A DNA stretch of 9,986 nucleotides from assembly GCA_016935885.1 (NCBI GenBank), contig JAFGQA010000493.1, forward strand, positions 1-9,986. Reading direction: 5' to 3'. The notes beneath the pieces were generated by a model that searched no databases, was not told the DNA's origin, and saw nothing but the letters and a program-made list of their open reading frames with translations. Made by a program: the position numbers and the translations under genes. This document shows, in pieces, positions 1 to 5,056 of the stretch (position 1 is the stretch's first letter; every line of letters begins with the position of its first letter). Source of the DNA: Phycisphaerae bacterium (GTDB lineage Bacteria > Planctomycetota > Phycisphaerae > UBA1845 > UTPLA1).

Positions 1-71
1 CACAGGCTGATTCTCGGGCGCCAGGCGGCGTAGGCCAGGGCACGCAGTAACTAGTTAAGTGCCAAAGTCCA

Positions 72-187
72 GCCACTGGCAGCTTGCCTGCCAGTGTGTA
101 TGCCCACGCGCCCACCGGAGAGACCGCACGGGCGGACAAGCCGCCCGTGGCGCCCAGAATCGAATGCCGCCGGAAGTGTCACGGACC
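72..187 (+). repeat. Dispersed repeat family 1, copy 1 (two hairpins)
   Basis: This segment matches the reverse complement of about 3958-4073 at roughly 90% by eye over some 115 bases, with a few short indels. It contains two perfect hairpins. The first has arms CACTGGCAG (74-82) and CTGCCAGTG (88-96) around CTTGC. The second has arms CACGGGCGG (127-135) and CCGCCCGTG (141-149) around ACAAG. The copy ends with GTCACGGAC, which also ends the larger unit at 3958-4162. No protein-coding content is credible. It is best seen as a non-autonomous, REP/MITE-like element; no transposase is present to test mobility. Confidence 0.8.
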
Positions 188-299
188 CCCGGCCGGTGGG
201 GATAAGCCGAAGCAGCTCCTTGGCAGCACGGCATGGTCCATGCGGAGCCGTCAGCAGCGGCGGAGCTTGCCTGTGGGCATCCGTTCCAGCCCGTCCTCA

Positions 300-338
300 C
301 GGGTCATGAACGACCCGCCCCCGTGGGGCGTGTCGTTC
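300..338 (+). other. Two mutually exclusive hairpins
   Basis: Bases 308-338 can fold into a stem of about 14 bp with a single C/T mismatch (315 against 331), pairing GAACGAC with GTCGTTC and continuing through CGCCCC with GGGGCG. Bases 300-305 (CGGGTC) pair perfectly with 312-317 (GACCCG). The two stems share 312-317, so only one can form at a time. No T-run follows, so a classical intrinsic terminator is unlikely. It may be an attenuator-like switch, a terminator of the gene to the left, or the chance product of GC-rich repeats. Confidence 0.4.
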
Positions 339-494
339 GTTACCCACGCCACCCAACGTGGTCGCTGAACACGTGCGAAGCCGTGGGCCACGCAGCGCCT
401 CGGCGAGCGCTACCGCGGTTCGGCCCGCCCCACGGCGGAGCGATAGAGGGCGAGCATCTCGCGGCTGCTCTTCACGTATGGACGATCTTCAGCG

Positions 495-594
495 TGGGTG
501 CCCCGTCCTTTCTGAAAGAAAAGGGGGGGGTATTCCCCTATTGTGCGGGAGAGTGATCCCCCACCCTTTGCTATCGCAAAGGACGGGGCACCCA
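495..594. repeat. Long imperfect inverted repeat with hairpin arms
   Basis: The left arm begins TGGGTGCCCCGTCCTTT (495-511) and runs to a G8 tract ending at 530. The right arm (558-594) is its reverse complement, with perfect agreement over the outer 17 bases and good agreement inward. The right arm has a small hairpin of its own, CCTTTGC and GCAAAGG around GATA; the left arm has a decayed counterpart (CTTTC, GAAAG). The central 27 bases are unpaired. The outer GGGTGCC flank resembles the GGTGCCAC flank of the other repeats in this window, which suggests a related dispersed element. Confidence 0.75.
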
Positions 595-644
595 TGCGAC
601 AGCCCAACACGGACACTGACTTCCGCCTGCGATTATACACGCTG

Positions 645-787
645 GGCATCCGGATGAGCGAATCGAACGTGCGGTCGTGTTGGTGCGAGGGCCCTTTCTC
701 GCACGCGGATCCGCAGGAGTCCTGCCCTGGAAGCGTTGCAGGATAAGGCTCGCATCGCAGGTGGGGCCGAGAAGGGATTCTCGGCCC
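645..787 (+). other. Cluster of perfect short hairpins upstream of the TPR gene
   Basis: Perfect or near-perfect palindromes follow closely: CATCCGGATG (647-656), GTGCGAG with CTCGCAC (683-704), GCGGATCCGC (705-714), GCAGGA-G-TCCTGC (713-725), and a strong 10-bp stem GGGCCGAGAA with TTCTCGGCCC (764-787) closed by GGGA, a GNRA-type tetraloop. The last one sits 29 bases before the -35 box of the TPR gene. It could end or insulate an upstream transcript, although no T-run follows, or belong to a structured RNA. I recognise no known RNA family. Confidence 0.45.
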
Positions 788-816
788 AGCGTCGAGCTTC
801 TGGAGGCGGACTGCCT

Positions 817-846
817 TTGATCGCACAAGTGCGTCCCTCCTATAAT
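817..846 (+). promoter_or_regulatory. Sigma70-type promoter for the TPR/peptidase gene
   Basis: TTGATC (817-822) matches the -35 consensus at four of six positions, starting with TTGA. After an 18-base spacer comes a perfect -10 box TATAAT (841-846). The expected transcription start, seven bases after the box, is about 853, exactly at an in-frame GTG. This strongly suggests that the far-upstream TTG at 736 is not the start of the downstream gene. Confidence 0.65.
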
Positions 847-852
847 AGACCT

Positions 853-3810
853 GTGTTGTTCGATTGCACACGCAGACGCGGTAGGCATCCAGGCTGGTGC
901 GCAAGCCGGGCTTGCCTCGTTTTCGTCTTTCTCCCTGTCATTGCGTCTGCTGCTCCGGATTCCCCGCCGCCGGGCACACAGCCCGTGGCGTCCTTTCGCC
1001 TCGCCCGTGAGCACTTCCTGACGGGCGACTATGAAGAGGCCGCCACGCTGTACGAGGAGCTAACCAAGAAGCCAGCCAACACGGTGCGGGCGGCCTGTGG
1101 CCGGTCGGAGATCGATCGGCTGCTCGGCGACTACGAAGACGGCATTTCACGACTGACGGCGATTGAAAGGCGGGGCCGGGCCTCGGCGGATTGGCACGCG
1201 TGCCTGGCCGCACTGCTGGTGGAAGTGGGACGGTACGACGAAGCGATCGAGCACAATCGTCGGGCGGTCGCGATTGACGAGCAGCATTTCCGCGCCCACT
1301 GGCAGCTTGGCCAGATCTATGAGACATTGGGACGGGCCCAAGACGCCGTGCGGGCCTATCAGATCTTTGATGACGTCATGATAGGCGACGATCTTCCAGG
1401 ACAGCTTCCGACGCTGGCGGAAGATCTCACCTACCTCGGCCAGGGCTTTCTGCGCTACTCCATCCTGACGCGAAACACGAACGTCGTCCGCCGCACGCGC
1501 CACGTCTTGCAGGAGGTCTATCAGGACGCCTTTGACCACGTGGACGCCCTGTATTGGCCGGCCCGACTGGCCACCGCCGAGCTACTGCTGGAGAAACACA
1601 GCCTCAGCGAGGCCAAGGGCGACTTCGAGTTGATCTGCGAGCAGAACCCGCGTGTCCCCGACGCCCACGTCGGCCTGGGCGGCATCGCCCTGGAACACTG
1701 GGATTTCGAGGAGGCCGAGAAGCAGGCGGAGGCCGCACTGGCCATCAATCCCAGACACGTGGCGGCCCGCGTTCTCCTGGCGGACACCCGCATGGCCGAG
1801 CGTCGCTACGAAGATGCAGCCACCGTCGCGCGCCAGGCGCTCGACACAAACGCCAACTCGATCGACGCCTTGAGCGTGCTTGCCGCCGCGCTGTTGCGTG
1901 CCGGTGACGGGCTGGCGTCACAAGAAACGCAGAATCGCGTGGCCAGAATCAACCCAAGGCCGGCCGTGCTCCACTATGTCCTGGGCGCCTGGCTTTCGGC
2001 CGGCCGGCAGTTTGCGGATGCCGAACGGCACCTGAAGAGGGCCGTCGAATACGCTCCCTCCTGGCCGGAGCCACGTACGGAGCTCGGCTTGCTCTACATG
2101 GAGACGGGCGAGGAGGCTCCCGCCAGAAAGACGCTGGAGGCGTCCTTCAAACTCGACGGCTTCAACAACCGTACGTTCTACGTCCTGGAGCTGCTGGACA
2201 GCCTGGAGTCGTTCGGCCGTCTCCAGACCGACCACTTCATCATCAAGTATGATGAGCAGGAGGACGGGATCGTTGCGCCCTACTTTGCCGAGGCATTGGA
2301 GGAGATGTACGGCGAGGTCTGCAGCGCTTACGACATGGAGCCGGAGAAACGAACGATTATCGAATTGTTCCCCGACCACATGGGTTTCAGCGTCCGCATC
2401 ACCGCCCGGCCGTTCATCGCCACGGTCGGCGCGTGCACGGGACGCGTCATCGCCCTGGCGGCGCCACGGCGCGAGTCGCCGTTCGGCGGGTACAATTGGA
2501 GAACCGTCCTGCGTCACGAGTTCACCCACACGGTGACGCTCGCGGCCACGGAGAACCGGATCCCGCACTGGATGACCGAGGGGCTGGCCGTCTCCCAGGA
2601 GCCCGCGCCGCGGTCGTGGGGCGCGAAGCAGATGCTCAGCAACGCCGTCTGGCGCGATCGGCTTTTCACGTTGGAATCCATCGATTGGGGCTTCATTCGA
2701 CCGCGCCGCCCGGATGACCGAGGCTTGGCTTACGCCCAAAGTGAATGGATGATCGAATACATCGTTGAACGGTATCAACACAAGGCCGTGCTCGACCTCC
2801 TGCGGGCCTTCCACGACGGGCTGCCACAGGCGGATGCGTTCGCGCGTGTCTTGAAGACCGACACGGACGCGTTCGACCGACACTTCAAGACGTGGGCCGC
2901 TCGGCAGGTCGAGGAGTGGGGCCTGCCCGTTGTGCCGGTCGAGGATGTCGACGAAATCACCGCGAAACTCAAGGACGATCCCAACAACACCGACCTGCTG
3001 CTTCGGCTGGCCCGGGCGGAACTCCTCAAAGGTGAGTTGGACAATGCCGACGAGACAGTCCGCCAAGTGCTCAAACAGAACAAGAACGACACTGGGGCGC
3101 TGGAAGTCATCGGGCACGTCCTGATTGCGCGGATGCTGATCGAGACCGACCAGTCCAAGCGCCGGGAGTTTATCGATCAAGCTGAGCCGTATGTTCAGCG
3201 GCTCCACGAGCTTGAGCCCGAGAACGCCACCGCGATCAAGTACCTTGGCTACGTGGAGCAGTCGCGGGAACATTGGGGCGAGGCGATCCGCTACCTGTCA
3301 CGATACCAGGCCCGGTTTGCCGATGACCCCGACCCCTATCGGCGCTTGGCCGCTATCCATCTTCGCCGGAAGGACGTAGCCGGGGCGTTGCGGCAGCTTG
3401 AGCCGTTGTTCCGGCTTGTCGATGACGAGCCCGCCGTGGCCTGCCAGATCGCGTCGTTGCATCTCGACATCGGGCAGCCCGATCAGGCAGCCCGATGGTT
3501 TCGGCGGGCGATCGAAATCGATCCTTATGACGCCGAGACCCATGCGAGGCTGGCGGCCGCGTATCTGGAAGCCAAGCAGTATGCCGCGGCGGAGCGGGAA
3601 TACCTGGTGGTTTCCAAGCTGCTACCGAAGGAATCCATCGGTTACGATGGCCTGAGCCGCGTTTACAGTGCCATGGGAGACGTGGACAAGGCAGCGGCGT
3701 ACCAGAAGGAGGCCGAGGCCATCAGGGAGAAGATGAAGGATGAAGGACGAAGGATGAAAGAGGAAGTGCCGAGAAGCGACAGCACCGAGACGTCGACACC
3801 GGGAGGGTAA
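853..3810 (+). CDS. Secreted TPR protein with peptidase MA-like (HEXXH) domain
   Basis: From GTG 853 the protein has about 985 residues. It begins with a basic stretch and a hydrophobic run (about residues 20-34, LVFVFLPVIASAA) with a plausible signal peptidase site after ASA, so it is probably exported. Residues about 45-440 are TPR-like helical repeats. A gluzincin domain spans about 457-690, with HEFTH at 555-559 and WMTEGLA, whose Glu576 is the expected third zinc ligand, as in the peptidase MA family. More TPRs cover about 693-955. Known relatives use TPRs as protein-binding scaffolds; the substrate here is unknown. The frame is open back to TTG 736, giving 1024 residues, but the promoter at 817-846 and the signal peptide favour GTG 853 or TTG 856. 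The tail (about 960-971) is encoded by a 7-bp tandem repeat. The peptidase is probably active, since all three ligands are present. Confidence 0.9.
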   Translation: MLFDCTRRRGRHPGWCASRACLVFVFLPVIASAAPDSPPPGTQPVASFRLAREHFLTGDYEEAATLYEELTKKPANTVRAACGRSEIDRLLGDYEDGISRLTAIERRGRASADWHACLAALLVEVGRYDEAIEHNRRAVAIDEQHFRAHWQLGQIYETLGRAQDAVRAYQIFDDVMIGDDLPGQLPTLAEDLTYLGQGFLRYSILTRNTNVVRRTRHVLQEVYQDAFDHVDALYWPARLATAELLLEKHSLSEAKGDFELICEQNPRVPDAHVGLGGIALEHWDFEEAEKQAEAALAINPRHVAARVLLADTRMAERRYEDAATVARQALDTNANSIDALSVLAAALLRAGDGLASQETQNRVARINPRPAVLHYVLGAWLSAGRQFADAERHLKRAVEYAPSWPEPRTELGLLYMETGEEAPARKTLEASFKLDGFNNRTFYVLELLDSLESFGRLQTDHFIIKYDEQEDGIVAPYFAEALEEMYGEVCSAYDMEPEKRTIIELFPDHMGFSVRITARPFIATVGACTGRVIALAAPRRESPFGGYNWRTVLRHEFTHTVTLAATENRIPHWMTEGLAVSQEPAPRSWGAKQMLSNAVWRDRLFTLESIDWGFIRPRRPDDRGLAYAQSEWMIEYIVERYQHKAVLDLLRAFHDGLPQADAFARVLKTDTDAFDRHFKTWAARQVEEWGLPVVPVEDVDEITAKLKDDPNNTDLLLRLARAELLKGELDNADETVRQVLKQNKNDTGALEVIGHVLIARMLIETDQSKRREFIDQAEPYVQRLHELEPENATAIKYLGYVEQSREHWGEAIRYLSRYQARFADDPDPYRRLAAIHLRRKDVAGALRQLEPLFRLVDDEPAVACQIASLHLDIGQPDQAARWFRRAIEIDPYDAETHARLAAAYLEAKQYAAAEREYLVVSKLLPKESIGYDGLSRVYSAMGDVDKAAAYQKEAEAIREKMKDEGRRMKEEVPRSDSTETSTPGG
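3732..3759 (+). repeat. 7-bp tandem repeat at the 3' end of the TPR gene
   Basis: Four heptamers follow one another: GATGAAG, GATGAAG, GACGAAG, GATGAAA, then a degraded GAGGAA. They encode the charged tail MKDEGRRMKEE, after the last TPR and unlike the rest of the protein. Seven is not a multiple of three, so the reading phase shifts at every unit. From memory, such GATGAAG arrays occur as dispersed low-complexity DNA in other genomes. Here it seems to have been taken into the end of the coding frame, the original C-terminus probably lying just before it. Confidence 0.7.
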
Positions 3811-3957
3811 CGTGAAGCCCACATGGTTTACCCGCGCGTTTCCGTCGTCACGGGGTCTGGAGCCTCGGGGGCGTGGCTTGCCGTTTGGCGGACCGGGGCA
3901 CGACGCAGCCCTTGTCGCACTTTGGGACAAATCGCTGCCCGAACCAGGCGATGGAGA

Positions 3958-4162
3958 GTCCGTGACACTTCCGGCGGCATTCGGATTCTGGGTGCCACGA
4001 GCGGCTTGCCCGTCCGTGCGGTCTCTCTGGTGGGCGCATGGAGCATACACACTGGCAGGCAAGCTGCCAGTGGCACCGGGCTAGAGGCAAACTGCCAGTG
4101 GCACCCGGCATACAGACTGGCAGGCAAGCTGCCAGTGGCACCCGTCTAGACTGTCACGGACC
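3958..4162. mobile_element. MITE-like unit containing repeat family 1, copy 2
   Basis: The unit starts with GTCCGTGACA and ends with its inverse TGTCACGGAC, giving terminal inverted repeats about 205 bases apart. Bases 3958-4073 are an inverted copy of 72-187. The right part adds repeats of one hairpin (arms CACTGGCAG, CTGCCAGTG): complete at 4050-4072, a half copy at 4087-4108, and nearly complete at 4109-4144, where one arm starts GACTGG. I see no flanking target duplication and no transposase, so at most it is a non-autonomous element. The open frame at 3812-4084 is made largely of this repeat and I do not regard it as a gene. Bases 3811-3957 show nothing recognisable. Confidence 0.6.
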
Positions 4163-4189
4163 CGGCGGTGGACTCCTGACACAGGCGGG

Positions 4190-4218
4190 TTGATACGCCC
4201 GGTCGTCGCGATCATACT
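4190..4218 (+). promoter_or_regulatory. Putative promoter of the MazG-like gene
   Basis: TTGATA (4190-4195, five of six matches to the -35 consensus) and CATACT (4213-4218, four of six to the -10) are separated by 17 bases. The predicted start near 4225 would give a leader of about 28 bases before ATG 4253. Right after the -10 lies a small perfect inverted repeat, TAGAC-TTTT-GTCTA (4220-4233), a possible operator. No clear Shine-Dalgarno site precedes the ATG. This is a consensus match only. Confidence 0.4.
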
Positions 4219-4252
4219 GTAGACTTTTGTCTAGAACGGGTCATGTAACACT

Positions 4253-4543
4253 ATGGATCTGAAGGAGTTGCAGCAACTCATCGAGACGATGTACTCCGCC
4301 AAGGACCGCAAGCGAGGCTCGGCGGGCACGTTCCTGTGGCTGATGGAGGAAGTCGGTGAACTGGCCGCAGCCCTTGCGGAGGGCGCTCAAGCCGAGAAGG
4401 AGGCCGAATTCGCCGACGTCCTGGCCTGGCTGGTGACCCTGGCGAACGTGGAAGGCGTGGACCTGAACCGGGCAATGGAGAAGTATGCCAAGGGCTGTCC
4501 AGGCTGCGGCGAGATGATCTGCCGCTGTGATGAAAAACCGTAG
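4253..4543 (+). CDS. MazG-like nucleotide pyrophosphohydrolase with Cys-rich tail
   Basis: This 96-residue protein has the MazG/all-alpha NTP pyrophosphohydrolase signature. WLMEEVGEL carries the first metal-binding ExxE (Glu33, Glu36) and EFADVLAWL the second, ExxD (Glu52, Asp55). Enzymes of this family hydrolyse nucleoside triphosphates to monophosphate and pyrophosphate with magnesium, often as housecleaning of abnormal nucleotides; they are cytoplasmic and oligomeric. The length fits the short single-domain MazG-like group. The C-terminal tail has cysteines at 82, 85, 90 and 92 (CPGC then CRC), a likely zinc or metal site. It stands alone, with repeats on both sides and its own putative promoter. 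ATG 4253 is the first plausible start. The physiological substrate cannot be read from sequence. Confidence 0.88.
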   Translation: MDLKELQQLIETMYSAKDRKRGSAGTFLWLMEEVGELAAALAEGAQAEKEAEFADVLAWLVTLANVEGVDLNRAMEKYAKGCPGCGEMICRCDEKP

Positions 4544-4715
4544 CAGCTTGGATCGGTTTGTAGGTGTACAATTATATTGACAAACGGGCGCAGGTGCGGC
4601 GTGACGCGTGAACCGTCCGATCGTGTGTGCTTCACGAGTTAGGCGTCGAGAGATACGAGATACGCCCTGGTGTTCCGTCAGGCTTTGTCTTGCGGGTCGT
4701 GTGGAATCCCGGAAC

Positions 4716-4794
4716 GGGTGCCACCGCTCTTGAGCGGTGCAGCGGTGCGAAACTTCGCTTGGCGTTCCGACACTGCTCAAGAACAGCGATACAC
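4716..4794. repeat. Pair of related decayed hairpins in inverted orientation
   Basis: GGGTGCCACCGCTCTTGAGC starts a 25-base element (4716-4740) that folds with arms CACCGCT and AGCGGTG around CTTG. A diverged counterpart in the opposite orientation lies at 4769-4794, CACTGCT and AACAGCG around CAAG, its stem partly decayed. Both share the CTTG/CAAG loop and CAC/GTG stem ends with the family 1 hairpins. Confidence 0.5.
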
Positions 4795-4830
4795 AGACCC
4801 GCGAACGGAAGGTTGACATTGCACTAGAAG

Positions 4831-4978
4831 CCTGTGCCACAGGGCGGCCTTCGGCCGCAACCAAAGTGTGGCACGGGCGTCCCGCCTGTGACCCCACCGG
4901 CGAGACGCCGGTGCCACAGGTTTCTTCGCGAGACGCGAAGACTCCAATCGTTAGTAGTACAGGGCTTACGGGTATGGG
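4831..4978 (+). repeat. Hairpin-train repeat family 2, copy A
   Basis: Four hairpins stand in series: GCGGCC/GGCCGC (4844-4858), CACGGGCG/CGCCTGTG (4872-4890), CACCGGCG/CGCCGGTG (4895-4913) and CTTCGCG/CGCGAAG (4924-4940). The middle two are enclosed by TGTGGCAC (4867-4874) and GTGCCACA (4911-4918), which pair with each other, so a three-way junction could form. The reverse complement of 8786-8937 matches this segment strongly over about 105 bases and more loosely beyond. A fifth hairpin that is perfect in the other copy is degraded here, near 4960. Translations of it give Gly/Thr/Pro-rich peptides on either strand, which should not be taken for protein. Confidence 0.8.
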
Positions 4979-5056
4979 CTCTCCGCCGGCAAGGGCCGAC
5001 CATTCCCGCCGGCACTGCAACGGCCCTGTCCTTCCACGGATGACGGGACCCCCACC

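Larger units (their letters stand above)
1..816. other. Non-coding, repeat- and hairpin-rich region
   Basis: I find no convincing gene here. Open frames exist on both strands but are Arg/Pro/Ser-rich, lack a recognisable domain and run through inverted repeats. Bases 1-50 may hold the last codons of a gene entering from the left: one forward frame stops at 31-33 (TAG) and another at 48-50 (TAA), and nothing decides between them. The rest holds the repeat at 72-187, an odd palindrome GCATGGTCCATGC at 231-243, competing hairpins at 300-338, the inverted repeat at 495-594 and a palindrome cluster at 645-787, each described separately. Confidence 0.7.
4544..5056. other. Repeat-rich intergenic region, no gene
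   Basis: I see no credible gene on either strand. The left part (4544-4715) is unremarkable apart from a small AT-rich patch near 4567-4580 (TACAAT, then TTGACA), where I could not pair promoter boxes at proper spacing. The right part holds two hairpin repeat groups (4716-4794 and 4831-4978). No convincing promoter or ribosome-binding site for the gene starting at 5057 is visible. Confidence 0.6.

Noticed and set aside
654..675. tRNA T-loop-like GTTCGATTC on the minus strand
   Set aside because: The flanking bases do not form the 5-bp T-stem, and no acceptor or anticodon arm can be placed around it.
736..852. N-terminal extension of the TPR gene from TTG 736
   Set aside because: It covers a strong promoter and the 10-bp hairpin, and would place the signal peptide about 58 residues from the N-terminus.
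410..904. Minus-strand open frame of 164 codons
   Set aside because: It runs through both arms of the inverted repeat and the palindrome cluster and over the promoter, has no domain, and its peptide is repeat-derived.
1918..3273. Minus-strand open frame of 451 codons inside the TPR gene
   Set aside because: It lies wholly opposite a gene with clear TPR and zinc-peptidase motifs. Such antisense frames are common in GC-rich coding DNA, and it has no motif of its own.
3812..4084. Forward open frame just after the TPR gene
   Set aside because: Most of it is repeat family 1 read as protein; the inverted copy at 72-187 gives similar peptide by the same artefact.
4567..4605. TACAAT and TTGACA as a promoter after the MazG-like gene
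   Set aside because: TTGACA (4577-4582) has no -10 at 16-18 bases. TACAAT (4567-4572) has only TTGGAT 13 bases upstream, which is too close.
4813..4841. TTGACA at 4813 as a promoter for the gene at 5057
   Set aside because: No -10-like hexamer occurs at proper spacing; that position is already in the hairpin-train repeat.
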